Source: Cytophagales bacterium
GTDB lineage: Bacteria; Bacteroidota; Bacteroidia; Cytophagales; Cyclobacteriaceae
Direction of reading: 5' to 3'
DNA: 64,000 bases
Assembly: GCA_020403045.1 (NCBI GenBank)
Contig: JADBYK010000021.1
Coordinates: 1 to 64,000, forward strand
Part shown: piece after piece, positions 34,838-43,894 of the stretch
Numbering within the stretch: the stretch's first letter is position 1
Layout: the number at the start of each line of letters is the position of its first letter
Position numbers and translations under genes: made by a program
The notes under the pieces: model-generated
Told to the model about the DNA's origin: nothing
Seen by the model: only the letters and a program-made list of their open reading frames with translations
Databases searched by the model: none

Positions 34838-36181
34838 CTAGCGATTGATGGGATCAGGCTTGGGGATTATAATAATATCATTTTGCCTTCCATCAATATA
34901 TCGAAAACCCTTCTCGTCAAAATAGCCATCTTCTTCCAATTGAATGCGTACTTCCTTTTTCCATTCGATCACGTATACAGAGGCATTCAATTCGATGGAG
35001 TAGGCTGTATTAAAGTGCATTGGGTAATCGCCAGTAAAGGGTACGCCACCTTGCATGTCCCACATGCCTATGGTAGTGCCTGCAGCATGACCATGAAAGC
35101 CAATGGGATGCGTATAAATGGAGGGAGTGATTCCCCCGTCAATCGCCTGTTTGCGAGTATCGGCCAGAATTTGATTTCCCGTTTTTCCCTCCTTGAAATT
35201 GCTTGTCAGTATATCTTGAAGTTTATTTCCTCTCTTGAATGCGTTGCGTAAATATTCAGGTACTTCCGTTTCTCCTGGTTTCAGAATGTAAGCATGTTGT
35301 TGGGTATCGGTGTTAAGTCTCAGGTAGGTAATGCCGAAGTCGACATGCAATAGATCTCCCGGGAGAATGACCAAAGGCTGTGGTCGCTTGGCGGTTATGG
35401 TTTCAGGTTCTTGTCGTTGTATGGACACAGATGGTTGGAACCAGGTGTCGAGCTTTAGTCGCTTGATTTCTTCGCGATACCACCAGACCACATCTTCGGT
35501 AGTGGTTATACCCGGTTGAATGACTTTGTCGGAAAACCCTTCCGCGATGATTTCATGAGCGATGCGGCAAATCTGCTGGTAGATAATAATTTCTCTTTCC
35601 GTGCGTGTTTCAAGCCATGCTACACCTAATTTTTCGGCAGACGCAACGTGTGTATACAAGCGCTTGGGTAAAGCGGTCAGAAATTGATCATAGTCGTTCG
35701 CAGTCAACCCATCGGCATGGCCCCAAGAAGGCGCCTTGTTGATACCTATCTTTTTTGGATTTCTTTCTTCTACGATCTTGGCGAGCTGGCCCCATTGGTC
35801 CGGCTGATGATCCGGATCCCAGGCGCGTCTGAACATTTTGCCAACATCGTAGCGAGCCACGGCCAAGTATTCAAGACCCAGATCAGTACCCTTGGCATCT
35901 TTCCCTTTATCATAAATTACCAACATGGTGGTTCTACGAGCCGCAAACCATGTGGCAGGAAGCATGGTTCTAATAATCGGATCTTCATTGTATTCTCTCG
36001 AGATGATCACCCACATGTCAAAGCCCTCTCTTCGCATGATGGTCGGAAGCACCGTGCGCAGGCGGTCTTCTAAAAGCTCGTCAATGATTTTTGCCTGTTC
36101 ACGCTGCGTTAGAATGAGTGGATATTGGGCAAAGGAGCCTGCGAGAATAAAAAGGAAAGCAATGGAAAGAAAATGCTTCAT
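34838..36181 (-). CDS. Exported Xaa-Pro-type M24 metallopeptidase
   Basis: A 447-aa protein with a Sec signal peptide (FLSIAFLFILAGSFAQ), so it is periplasmic. The C-terminal pita-bread domain keeps all five metal ligands: the Asp pair in VDFGITYLRLNTDTQ, the His of HPIGFHGHAAG, and Glu in IELNASV and IQLEEDGYF. It should be an active di-metal exopeptidase for X-Pro or related peptides. It appears to be a single-gene unit on the minus strand. Confidence 0.9.
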   Translation of the reverse strand: MKHFLSIAFLFILAGSFAQYPLILTQREQAKIIDELLEDRLRTVLPTIMRREGFDMWVIISREYNEDPIIRTMLPATWFAARRTTMLVIYDKGKDAKGTDLGLEYLAVARYDVGKMFRRAWDPDHQPDQWGQLAKIVEERNPKKIGINKAPSWGHADGLTANDYDQFLTALPKRLYTHVASAEKLGVAWLETRTEREIIIYQQICRIAHEIIAEGFSDKVIQPGITTTEDVVWWYREEIKRLKLDTWFQPSVSIQRQEPETITAKRPQPLVILPGDLLHVDFGITYLRLNTDTQQHAYILKPGETEVPEYLRNAFKRGNKLQDILTSNFKEGKTGNQILADTRKQAIDGGITPSIYTHPIGFHGHAAGTTIGMWDMQGGVPFTGDYPMHFNTAYSIELNASVYVIEWKKEVRIQLEEDGYFDEKGFRYIDGRQNDIIIIPKPDPINR

Positions 36182-36260
36182 GCTGTTAGCGTTTACAAAT
36201 GATTTTAAATGTACAATTTTAGAACATTTTGGCGTAATGTGGCTTACGGAATTCAGTTAT

Positions 36261-36830
36261 TTATACCGACTGAAGCCTGATCTTAATTTGACAGCGCTGA
36301 TCTTTTAATAGTTCGCGAGCATTGTCTACTTCAATTTTCGATTTGGCATCATCCATTTTCGCCTTCACTGAGTTTTTTATTTCTTTCATTCGCATAGCTT
36401 CTATAAAACGTTTCACATCTTCATCATTTTCTAGAATCAATTCCGGCACTTGTGTGGGTTTGTCATCATCGTTTTTGGCTACCATGGTGAAAAAGGACGA
36501 GTTGGTATGTTTAATGGTTCCGAGTTTTACATTTTGTGCTTCTACCCGAATTCCCACAACCAAAGAAGATTTTCCTACATAGTTCACGGACGCGTGCATC
36601 GATACCAATTCCCCTACCTCTACGGGTTGTAAGAATTCGACTTTGTCAACAGAAACAGTTACGCAATAGGTACCTGCATGTTTGCTGGCAGTGGCGTAGG
36701 CTACTTTGTCCATCATGGAAAGAAGTATGCCTCCATGTATTTTGCCACCAAAATTCGCGTATGCGGGAATCATCAACTCGGTGATGGTGGTTTGGGAGAG
36801 CTTTACGGGTTTGGCTTCGACTTTGATCAT
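36261..36830 (-). CDS. Acyl-CoA thioesterase, hotdog fold
   Basis: A 189-aa cytoplasmic protein of the YciA/BFIT-type acyl-CoA hydrolases. The hotdog motif is IPAYANFGGKIHGGILLSMMDKVAYATASKHA, with VDKVEFLQPVEVGELV following. The last 60 or so residues are a charged helical tail beyond the usual fold. It hydrolyses acyl-CoA to free acid and CoA; chain-length preference cannot be read. It precedes, on the minus strand, no obvious partner. Confidence 0.88.
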   Translation of the reverse strand: MIKVEAKPVKLSQTTITELMIPAYANFGGKIHGGILLSMMDKVAYATASKHAGTYCVTVSVDKVEFLQPVEVGELVSMHASVNYVGKSSLVVGIRVEAQNVKLGTIKHTNSSFFTMVAKNDDDKPTQVPELILENDEDVKRFIEAMRMKEIKNSVKAKMDDAKSKIEVDNARELLKDQRCQIKIRLQSV

Positions 36831-36871
36831 GTTCGATGGCTTTCAGTTTTTCAAAAGATAAGAAAGAAAAA

Positions 36872-38212
36872 CTATTCTTTTAAAGAACCAGCCAGTTTCT
36901 TGAATCGTAAAAACATGGCGGTGGCTGTTAACGTCAAGCCCAACAACAGACCAAGCCAAATTCCGATAGCGCCCCATCCGAAAACAAACGCCAAGCAATA
37001 GCCAAGCGGAAGACCGATGATCCAATACGAAATGAAAATAAGCAGCGATGGAATTTTAACATCTTGTAATCCTCTTAGCGCACCGATACAAACAACTTGC
37101 GCACCATCACTCAATTGAAAAAATCCCGCGATAACCAGTAAAGGACCAGCGATTGCAATAACCTCTGCATCGTGAACATACAATAGTGGTAGAAAATTTC
37201 CCCCCACAATAAAAAAGATCGCCCAAGCCGTCATAATCAATAAAGCAACACCCAGAAGGGAGTACGCGGCTTGCCGAAGATTACCAAAATCTTTCTTGCC
37301 CAGAAAATGGCTGACGCGAATTGTAGCCGCTGCGGCCAAACCGGATGTTGTCATGTAACTAATGGTGGCTAAGTTAATAGCTATTTGATGGGCCGCCAGC
37401 GCTTGCGTTCCTAGCCATCCCATCATCACTAACGAAAAATCAAAAGCCGCCACTTCAAAAATAAATTGCATGCCAGCTGGTATGCCGATATGCAACATTT
37501 TGTTGACTAGCGCTTTTGAATAGTTTCCGATGGAAAATCCATTTCTGAATTTTTTGAAGCGTGGAGCGAGATATACATAGCCCGCAAAAACTACAGCCAT
37601 TAAAATTCTTGAGGTCAATGTGGCATATCCTGCTCCATTTAAACCCAGTGCCGGAAAGCCAGCATGCCCGTAAATCAATAGATAATTTAGTCCGATATTC
37701 ACCACATTTGCGCTGATGACAATGATCATCGCGATACGTGTCAGCGATAAGCCTTCTGTAAATTGGCGAAAAGTCTGAAACACCAAAATGGGAATGAGCG
37801 AGAACGTAATAATGCTTAGATAAGGGATAGAAAGAACAACTACCTCCGGTGGTTGATTGATATGAAACAGCACGTTCATCCCGACAGAAACAATAGCTAC
37901 AAGAATCAAACTATTGCAAATATTGATGAGCAAACCGTGCTTTAGTATGGAAGCGATTTTGGTATCATCTCTTTCTCCGTCTGCCGTTGAAACCAAAGGA
38001 GTGATGGCGTAGGAAACACCGATGCCGAAAAGTAACAGAAAATTGAAAGCCACGTTGGCCAAGCCTGCCCCGGCCAGATTAGCGGCACCCAAATTGCCGA
38101 CCATAATATTGTCTGCAACGCCCATGGTAACGTGCCCCAATTGGCTGAGCATAACCGGGTAGGCGAGATGAAAGCCTTCTTTGGCGTGCGTTTTATAATT
38201 TTTTAATTCCAT
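36872..38212 (-). CDS. MATE family efflux transporter (NorM-like)
   Basis: A 446-aa polytopic protein with about twelve transmembrane helices in two six-helix halves. It starts with the MATE pattern YPVMLSQLGHVTMGVADNIMVGNLG. Each half repeats the family's GxxxA-rich arrangement (for example LGTQALAAHQIAINLATISYM). Such pumps expel cationic drugs or toxins using sodium or proton gradients. The substrate is unknown. Confidence 0.92.
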   Translation of the reverse strand: MELKNYKTHAKEGFHLAYPVMLSQLGHVTMGVADNIMVGNLGAANLAGAGLANVAFNFLLLFGIGVSYAITPLVSTADGERDDTKIASILKHGLLINICNSLILVAIVSVGMNVLFHINQPPEVVVLSIPYLSIITFSLIPILVFQTFRQFTEGLSLTRIAMIIVISANVVNIGLNYLLIYGHAGFPALGLNGAGYATLTSRILMAVVFAGYVYLAPRFKKFRNGFSIGNYSKALVNKMLHIGIPAGMQFIFEVAAFDFSLVMMGWLGTQALAAHQIAINLATISYMTTSGLAAAATIRVSHFLGKKDFGNLRQAAYSLLGVALLIMTAWAIFFIVGGNFLPLLYVHDAEVIAIAGPLLVIAGFFQLSDGAQVVCIGALRGLQDVKIPSLLIFISYWIIGLPLGYCLAFVFGWGAIGIWLGLLLGLTLTATAMFLRFKKLAGSLKE

Positions 38213-38222
38213 TTTGCTTGTA

Positions 38223-38279
38223 GATAGTCGATAGTCTATGATCCATAGTCCATGGATAGTTGACTATGGACTATCGACT
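38223..38279. repeat. 7-nt word hairpin (family 3)
   Basis: Words such as AGTCGAT, AGTCTAT and AGTCCAT repeat every 7 nt on the left. The right arm is complementary: GTCGATAGT and CCATAGTC pair with GACTATGG and ACTATCGAC, with a 6-nt bulge. It fills the gap between the Nudix stop and the MATE start. Confidence 0.8.
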
Positions 38280-38822
38280 TTAGATATTTAATTCTCTGGC
38301 CACTCTCAAAATACCCATCACACTTAAGCTGTCCGTAATTTTGCCATCTAGTACCATTTGTAGTGCTTCTGAAAAAGGCAATTTTCTCACTTTCAAATCT
38401 GCTTCTGTATCTTCAAGTGCCGCCATTCCATAGGTTAACTCTTCTGCAAGAAAAACAAATCCTTCTTCGTCAGAGACTGAATTAGACAAATGGGTTCGCA
38501 CCATTGGTGTCCACTTTTTTGCAGTGATGCCTGTTTCTTCTTTTAGTTCGCGTTGGGCAGATTCCAACGGGTTGGATGCAAGCGACCCACCGCCCTCTGG
38601 TATTTCCCAGCTCCATTCGTTTAGTGGATAACGAAATTGCCCAACCAGCCAGGTGTTCCTTTCCTCATCCAAAGCAACGATGCCGATAGCTTTGTTCTTA
38701 AAATGGACTTTTCCATAAATGCCCTTGCCACCGGCAGGATTTGATACCTGATGTTCTTCAACTTTTATCCAGAGGTTGTCGTAGATGTCTTTGATTGAGA
38801 GGGTCTTCCAAGAGTTTTGCAT
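38280..38822 (-). CDS. Nudix hydrolase, ADP-ribose pyrophosphatase-like
   Basis: A 180-aa Nudix protein resembling ADP-sugar pyrophosphatases, which cleave nucleoside diphosphate sugars. The Nudix box reads GGSLASNPLESAQRELKEET. The catalytic REL-x-EE core is present, but the first Glu of the box is replaced by Ser (ASN where GE would be expected). The preceding RYPLNEWSWEIPEGG is typical of the ADPRase group. Activity is likely but not certain given the substitution. Confidence 0.87.
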   Translation of the reverse strand: MQNSWKTLSIKDIYDNLWIKVEEHQVSNPAGGKGIYGKVHFKNKAIGIVALDEERNTWLVGQFRYPLNEWSWEIPEGGGSLASNPLESAQRELKEETGITAKKWTPMVRTHLSNSVSDEEGFVFLAEELTYGMAALEDTEADLKVRKLPFSEALQMVLDGKITDSLSVMGILRVARELNI

Positions 38823-38837
38823 AAATGTTGGTCAGGC

Positions 38838-38900
38838 GTCAAAAGTTTAAAGTTAAAAAGTTCGAGCTAGAGGCCAACCCATAACTTCGTACTTTTGAGT
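38838..38900. repeat. Short AAAAGTT-type word array before rnhB
   Basis: CAAAAGTTTAAAGTTAAAAA shows a 7-8-nt word pattern, with a weak inverse (ACTTCGTACTTTTGAG) at 38884-38899. The sequence TACTTTTG at 38890-38897 could also be a -7 promoter element, but no -33 TTG is found at the right distance. Confidence 0.4.
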
Positions 38901-38909
38901 TTTAAATTC

Positions 38910-39509
38910 ATGCTCAAATCAAGCTATACCAAGGACAAGATCGAGGCTGGTTGCGATGAAGTGGGCCGTGGCTGTTTGGCAGGACCAGTTGTGGCTGCCG
39001 CTGTTATTCTCCCTAAGAAATATAAACACAAGTTATTGACAGACTCAAAGCAGTTAAAGAAAAAGGACCGAGAGCAATTGCAAGAAGAAATCAAAGGTGC
39101 CGCGTTAGCTTGGGCAGTGGCAGAAGTCAGCCACGAGGAAATAGATGAAATCAACATTTTGAATGCGTCATTCAAGGCGATGCACCTGGCGCTAGATAAA
39201 TTGAAAGAGCAACCCGAGTTTTTATTGATTGACGGCAATCGTTTTAAACCCTATCGAGCGATTGATTATAAATGCATTGTGAAGGGAGACTCAAAGTATT
39301 TATCGATTGCAGCTGCTTCTGTGCTGGCAAAAACTTATCGCGATGATTTGATGGAAAAATTGGCCAACGAGTTCCCGGGTTACGGTTGGGCAACGAATGT
39401 CGGCTATCCAACTCTTGAACACCGCGAAGGGATTAGAACATTAGGCATCACTCCTTATCATCGAAAGTCATTTCAGTTACTTCCTTGGCAATTGGAATTA
39501 TTTGATTAA
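38910..39509 (+). CDS. rnhB: Ribonuclease HII
   Basis: Removes RNA from RNA-DNA hybrids and single ribonucleotides from DNA. The 199-aa protein from ATG 38910 carries the catalytic GCDEVGRGCLAGPVVAAAV (Asp-Glu), the middle Asp in LLIDGNRF, and KGDSKYLSIAAASVLAKTYRD, all diagnostic of RNase HII. A TTG five codons upstream is less likely. The next gene follows after 9 bp. Confidence 0.95.
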   Translation: MLKSSYTKDKIEAGCDEVGRGCLAGPVVAAAVILPKKYKHKLLTDSKQLKKKDREQLQEEIKGAALAWAVAEVSHEEIDEINILNASFKAMHLALDKLKEQPEFLLIDGNRFKPYRAIDYKCIVKGDSKYLSIAAASVLAKTYRDDLMEKLANEFPGYGWATNVGYPTLEHREGIRTLGITPYHRKSFQLLPWQLELFD

Positions 39510-39518
39510 TTTTCTGCA

Positions 39519-40406
39519 ATGAAGTTTGATTTTTTCAAGAAAAAACAAGACATGTTTGACTTTGAAGTCACACGCATTTGTAAAGTGTGCAGCAATACTT
39601 TTCATGGTCGCTATTGCAATGTTTGTGGCGAAAAAGTATCGGAACCCTATGAGCGTTCTTTTCTGAATTTTTTAGATAGTCTTCTGAATGCTTTCACATT
39701 TTTGGATGGAAAGTTCATTAAAAGCCTGACCCTGCTAATTACGCGCCCAGGACAACTTTCTCGAAACATTGCGGATGGTTTACGTGTGCCCTATATGAAG
39801 ATGGTTTCGCTCTTTTTTGTGGCCAACTTTTTTTATTTCCTTTTTCCTGTATTTGATACGTATAATTCCAGCCTCAAAACCCAATTGAATTATTTAGGCC
39901 AACACAGTGTCCGCGCCAAAGAAATTGTCAGTAAACATATAAAAGAGAAGAGTATTACCATCGAAGAATTTCAGCGTTCCTATCACGAAAAGTCAACGAA
40001 CCTCTCTAAGCTTTTGATTGTGTTTTTGGTATTGATGCTTTCTGGAATATTCATGATTGTCAACTACTCACGCACGACTTATTTCTTTGATCATCTACTG
40101 TTCGCCCTAGAAGTGTATAGTTTCCAATTGCTGATTAACCTGGTATTGCTTGCCAATGGATTTTTGTTTTTGATTAAAGGGGCAAATTATTTCGGGTTTG
40201 ATTGGAGGATCATTCTTTCCGACATGGTCTTTTCAGCAATCGCTCAGATAACTATTTGTTATTTCATTTTTCGCGGGCAAATGATCTTTTACCGACAGAA
40301 ATGGTATTGGTCAATTCTTCGTGCTATTATTATTTATTATTTGATTTTTGAAACCGTTTTCGTTTACAGAGCTGGACTTTTTTACGTTACGATGTGGTTC
40401 ATGTAA
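39519..40406 (+). CDS. DUF3667-type membrane protein
   Basis: A 295-aa protein with an N-terminal zinc-ribbon-like segment (CKVCSNTFHGRYCNVCGE, two C-x2-C pairs) followed by a conserved SFLNFLDSLLNAFTFLDGKF and RPGQLSRNIADGLRVPYMKM. About five transmembrane helices follow. This matches the DUF3667 layout common in Bacteroidota. Function unknown. Confidence 0.82.
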   Translation: MKFDFFKKKQDMFDFEVTRICKVCSNTFHGRYCNVCGEKVSEPYERSFLNFLDSLLNAFTFLDGKFIKSLTLLITRPGQLSRNIADGLRVPYMKMVSLFFVANFFYFLFPVFDTYNSSLKTQLNYLGQHSVRAKEIVSKHIKEKSITIEEFQRSYHEKSTNLSKLLIVFLVLMLSGIFMIVNYSRTTYFFDHLLFALEVYSFQLLINLVLLANGFLFLIKGANYFGFDWRIILSDMVFSAIAQITICYFIFRGQMIFYRQKWYWSILRAIIIYYLIFETVFVYRAGLFYVTMWFM

Positions 40407-40425
40407 CAAGTTGTGCATTTCTATC

Positions 40426-41202
40426 ATGTGCCTCATCTTTTTTGCCGTTCAGCAGCATCCCAATTATAATCTGGTAATAGCCGCCAACCGCGATGAATTT
40501 TATAGTCGTAAGACTGCTCCGGCAGCATTTTGGCAAGAGCAGCCGAATATTTTAGGTGGCCGAGATTTGGAAGCAAAAGGTACATGGATGGCGATGACAA
40601 AAACGGGCAGGATTAGTATGGTCACAAACTATCGCGATCCGCACAATATCAACCCTATTGCACCATCCAGAGGGCAACTAGTCAGTGACTATTTGGCGGG
40701 TGAAATGGATCCAAGCTTCTATCTAAAAAAGATTGAGCAAGTGGGAAAAGCGTATAACGGTTTCAATCTCATAGTCGGGAATAGCAGCGATCTTTATTAT
40801 TATTCGAATTACAGCGGGAGCCCGACAAAAATTGAGCAAGGGATCCACGGATTGAGCAATCATTTGCTGGATACGCCTTGGCCCAAAGTGGAGAGAGGCA
40901 AGGAAAAATGGAACGCACTACTGACTCAACCTGTATTAAAGCCGGCCGAACTATTTGATTTTCTATTGGATGAACAACAAGCACCAGATGAACAATTACC
41001 GGAAACGGGAATTGGTTTAGATCGGGAACGGGCGCTTTCGTCCATGTTTATTAAAACTAATGGGTACGGCACCCGTTGTTCAACGGTTATTTTGATCGAT
41101 CATCAAAATAAGGTGGAATTCACAGAGCGAGTGTACAATCTGGCCACCTTTCAGTATGACGATCGGACGTTTAGTTTTGAAATCAGTGGTCGCCAACGGT
41201 AA
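40426..41202 (+). CDS. NRDE (TANGO2-like) family protein
   Basis: A 258-aa member of the NRDE family, named for the motif seen in VIAANRDEFYSRKT near the N-terminus. Other conserved parts are NILGGRDLEAKGTWMA, GRISMVTNYRDP, HGLSNHLLDTPWPKV and RCSTVILID. The Ntn-hydrolase-like start MCLIFFAVQQ places Cys2 at the N-terminus, as in this family. TANGO2 homologues have been linked to heme or lipid handling; the bacterial role is unclear. Confidence 0.9.
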   Translation: MCLIFFAVQQHPNYNLVIAANRDEFYSRKTAPAAFWQEQPNILGGRDLEAKGTWMAMTKTGRISMVTNYRDPHNINPIAPSRGQLVSDYLAGEMDPSFYLKKIEQVGKAYNGFNLIVGNSSDLYYYSNYSGSPTKIEQGIHGLSNHLLDTPWPKVERGKEKWNALLTQPVLKPAELFDFLLDEQQAPDEQLPETGIGLDRERALSSMFIKTNGYGTRCSTVILIDHQNKVEFTERVYNLATFQYDDRTFSFEISGRQR

Positions 41203-41268
41203 CCTTTCCGCCTATCAACCGTCTTAAAACCAGTATTCGGGAAATTAATTGAATTTTTTAGCTCAATT

Positions 41269-41298
41269 TTGCCTTGATTTGAAACCAAAATACGTTTG
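41269..41298 (+). promoter_or_regulatory. Bacteroidota-type promoter
   Basis: TTG at 41269-41271, a 19-nt spacer and TACGTTTG at 41291-41298. This is the same core and spacing as the dcw promoter at 8130-8159. It lies about 50 bp before the ABC ATPase gene. Confidence 0.7.
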
Positions 41299-41350
41299 AT
41301 CAGTTCAATAGAACTTTAAGCTAACCGGTAACATCCAACAGAAGAGACAC

Positions 41351-42076
41351 ATGAGTAAAATTATCGAAACTCGCGAAATATCGAAAGTTTATAAAATGGG
41401 CGACAACATTGTAAACGCCCTTCAGTCGATTTCAATTTCAATAGATAAGGGAGAGTATGTGGCATTTATGGGCCCTTCTGGTTCCGGTAAGTCTACCTTG
41501 ATGAATATTGTCGGTTGCTTGGATTCGCCTACGAGCGGTACGTATAGGCTTAATAGTCAAGAAGTAAGTGAGATGACCGAAAATGAGTTGGCAGCGATTC
41601 GTAACAAGGAAATAGGGTTTGTATTTCAGACATTTAACCTTTTGCCAAGAGCCTCTGCACTTGAAAACGTGGCACTTCCGTTGATTTATGCTGGCTATAG
41701 CAAGGACGAACGCGAAGAAATTGCGATGAGCGCTTTGGAAAGTGTGAATTTGGGAGATCGCTACCACCACAAGCCCAATGAACTTTCGGGTGGTCAGCGT
41801 CAACGAGTCGCAATCGCACGTGCATTAGTCAACAATCCCTCTATCATTCTTGCAGACGAACCCACGGGTAACCTGGATACCAAAACTTCCTATGACATCA
41901 TGAATCTTTTTCAGGATTTGCATGATAAAGGCAATACCATCATCCTCGTTACGCATGAGGATGATATCGCACATTATTCCCATCGTATCATCCGTTTGCG
42001 TGATGGGTTAATCGAGTGGGATCGCAAAAATGAAAAAGTGACGCGAAACCCGGCTTCTGTGGCAGTCGCACACTAA
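41351..42076 (+). CDS. ABC transporter ATP-binding protein (MacB/LolD type)
   Basis: A 241-aa ATPase subunit with Walker [11 protein letters not shown]-loop [17 protein letters not shown], signature LSGGQRQR and Walker [13 protein letters not shown]. These are typical of the MacB/LolD/FtsE group, which serves mechanotransmission-type permeases in lipoprotein release or export. No permease gene adjoins it; the next gene is a cobalamin adenosyltransferase. It must work with a permease encoded elsewhere. Confidence 0.92.
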   Translation: MSKIIETREISKVYKMGDNIVNALQSISISIDKGEYVAFMGPSGSGKSTLMNIVGCLDSPTSGTYRLNSQEVSEMTENELAAIRNKEIGFVFQTFNLLPRASALENVALPLIYAGYSKDEREEIAMSALESVNLGDRYHHKPNELSGGQRQRVAIARALVNNPSIILADEPTGNLDTKTSYDIMNLFQDLHDKGNTIILVTHEDDIAHYSHRIIRLRDGLIEWDRKNEKVTRNPASVAVAH

Positions 42077-42179
42077 GAATCATCTTTTAGGTTACTCCAA
42101 ATATCCCTTTCCAGAAGTCAGCTTTTTGTTGATTATTCTCATGTTTGATCTTTCGCTTTTAATCTTCGAACTTTGAGAG

Positions 42180-42728
42180 ATGAAGATTTACACCAAGACG
42201 GGCGATGAAGGAACCACTTCATTATTCGGAGGCAAAAGAGTATCCAAAGCAGACTTGCGCATTGATACCTATGGTACTGTTGATGAATTAAACTCTTATA
42301 TCGGCCTTGTTCGTGACCAAGAAGTCAATCAAAAGAGAAAAGAAGTTTTAGTTGAGGTTCAAGATCGTCTCTTCACGATCGGTTCTATTTTGGCAACCGA
42401 GCCGGGTAACAGCAAAGTAAAAATACCTTCATTGCAAGAAGCAGATGTTGTTTTCCTCGAACATGAGATGGACAAGATGGATAGCGAACTTCCGCTAATG
42501 CGGTTTTTTGTTTTGCCTGGTGGGCATCCGTCCGTTTCTTTTGGGCATGTGGCACGCACCGTCTGCCGGAGGGCAGAACGATTAACCATTGCGTTGAATG
42601 CACACGAAGTGGTTGAGCCATTAGTCATCAAATACCTCAATCGACTTTCTGATTACTTGTTTGTGCTTTGCCGCATGATGGCACAAGAACTAAGGGTGGA
42701 AGAAACTCCTTGGAAGCCGAGGCTGTAG
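42180..42728 (+). CDS. Cob(I)yrinic acid a,c-diamide adenosyltransferase, PduO type
   Basis: Transfers adenosyl from ATP to cob(I)alamin, producing adenosylcobalamin. The 182-aa protein has the PduO-type signatures IYTKTGDEGTTSLFGG (ATP binding), DTYGTVDELNSYIG, RTVCRRAERL and YLNRLSDYLFVLCRMMA. The family forms a trimeric five-helix bundle. It stands alone, suggesting salvage of B12 for one or a few AdoCbl enzymes. Confidence 0.94.
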   Translation: MKIYTKTGDEGTTSLFGGKRVSKADLRIDTYGTVDELNSYIGLVRDQEVNQKRKEVLVEVQDRLFTIGSILATEPGNSKVKIPSLQEADVVFLEHEMDKMDSELPLMRFFVLPGGHPSVSFGHVARTVCRRAERLTIALNAHEVVEPLVIKYLNRLSDYLFVLCRMMAQELRVEETPWKPRL

Positions 42729-42767
42729 ACTTCAAATGAATTTCGGAAATTGTTTTAACTTTATATC

Positions 42768-43352
42768 ATGGGTGATTTTCAAACGGTAAAAGCTAATTCT
42801 CCCCGCATGACCGATGCTGAGTTTATCCGCTTTTTTGAGGATAACCCAGACTTGCGCATTGAACGAGACGCCAATAAAGTCATTTACATTATGGCACCTA
42901 ATTTTACCAGAAGTAGCATAATAAATGGCATCATTATCGCGCAGCTTTCAAAATGGAATTTGAAAAATAAGCTAGGTTTTATTACTGATGCAATGGGTAG
43001 TTATTTGTTGCCTGACAATTCATTACGAATGCCAGATGTGGCGTGGATTGCAAAATCATCCTGGAAGAAATTATCGCACGAAGAGCGAAAAAAGTTTGTT
43101 AAGCTAGTTCCTGAGTTTGTTGTAGAGGTGAAATCGTCCAGCGATTCGTTGGTTGAATTACACCAGAAAATGAAAATGTATATTGGCAATGGAGTGAAGT
43201 TAGGTTGGCTAATAGACCCGGTCAGAGAGAAGGCCTGGATTTATCGGGGCAATGGAGAAATAGAGAACGTCACTGGCTTTGATCGATCGCTTTCTGGGGA
43301 AAATGTGTTGAAAGGCTTTACGTTGAAATTGCGTGAACTTCGCATCGATTAG
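42768..43352 (+). CDS. Uma2-type (DUF820) putative endonuclease
   Basis: A 194-aa protein of the Uma2/DUF820 family with a restriction-endonuclease-like core: RMPDVAWIAKSSWKKL (the PDV Asp), PEFVVEVKSSSDSL (E-x-K), and LVELHQKMKMYIGNGVKLGWLIDP. Nuclease activity is inferred from the fold; the target is unknown. Such proteins are abundant in cyanobacteria and patchy in Bacteroidota. It overlaps the next gene by 20 bp. Confidence 0.85.
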   Translation: MGDFQTVKANSPRMTDAEFIRFFEDNPDLRIERDANKVIYIMAPNFTRSSIINGIIIAQLSKWNLKNKLGFITDAMGSYLLPDNSLRMPDVAWIAKSSWKKLSHEERKKFVKLVPEFVVEVKSSSDSLVELHQKMKMYIGNGVKLGWLIDPVREKAWIYRGNGEIENVTGFDRSLSGENVLKGFTLKLRELRID

Positions 43353-43845
43353 ATTATCCCTATTTTTTTTCTTCATCGCTACTTGTGGGTTCTCACAAAA
43401 GCAAATGGTTTTCTTGCAAAAAGGAAATGTTATTGGGCGATTTACCGAGGGCGACTATTTTAAATTTAAGTTAAAAGATCAACGGTTGGTGGAAGGGTAT
43501 ATTACAGAGCTAACCGATTTTACCTTGATCACAGCTGCCCTTGACACAATACCTTTTCAACGGATTGCAAAGTTTTCATTGCAAAAGCAAAAAAATAGAA
43601 GCTTTACCAAAATACTTGGACGAGCTTTGCTCGTTGGCGGAATCGGCTACATTGCCATCGATCAACTTAATATTTTGATTGGTACTAACAAAAGTGGTTT
43701 TGATGAGGCCAATCAGCGAGCTCTCGGTGTGGCGGGGTTAGGAGCCGTTTTAACTTTTATTAAACCGAAGTATAAGAAGGTGGCTCGCGGTGTATCCATT
43801 CGCACCATTAATTACTCATCGCCCTATTATCAATTCAATCGATGA
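43333..43845 (+). CDS. Exported hypothetical protein
   Basis: A 170-aa protein starting at a GTG inside the end of the Uma2 gene. The GTG is supported because it gives a good signal peptide (RLSLFFFFIATCGFSQ, cleavage near SQ) and no ATG is nearby. The mature part has a small beta-rich domain (LQKGNVIGRFTEGDYFKFKL) and a glycine-rich hydrophobic helix (GRALLVGGIGYIAIDQL). No known domain is recognised. Confidence 0.65.
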   Translation: MNFASIRLSLFFFFIATCGFSQKQMVFLQKGNVIGRFTEGDYFKFKLKDQRLVEGYITELTDFTLITAALDTIPFQRIAKFSLQKQKNRSFTKILGRALLVGGIGYIAIDQLNILIGTNKSGFDEANQRALGVAGLGAVLTFIKPKYKKVARGVSIRTINYSSPYYQFNR

Positions 43846-43894
43846 AAGTATATCTCGATTGTTTATTTTTGCTTTTTATTTTAGCACCAACGAG

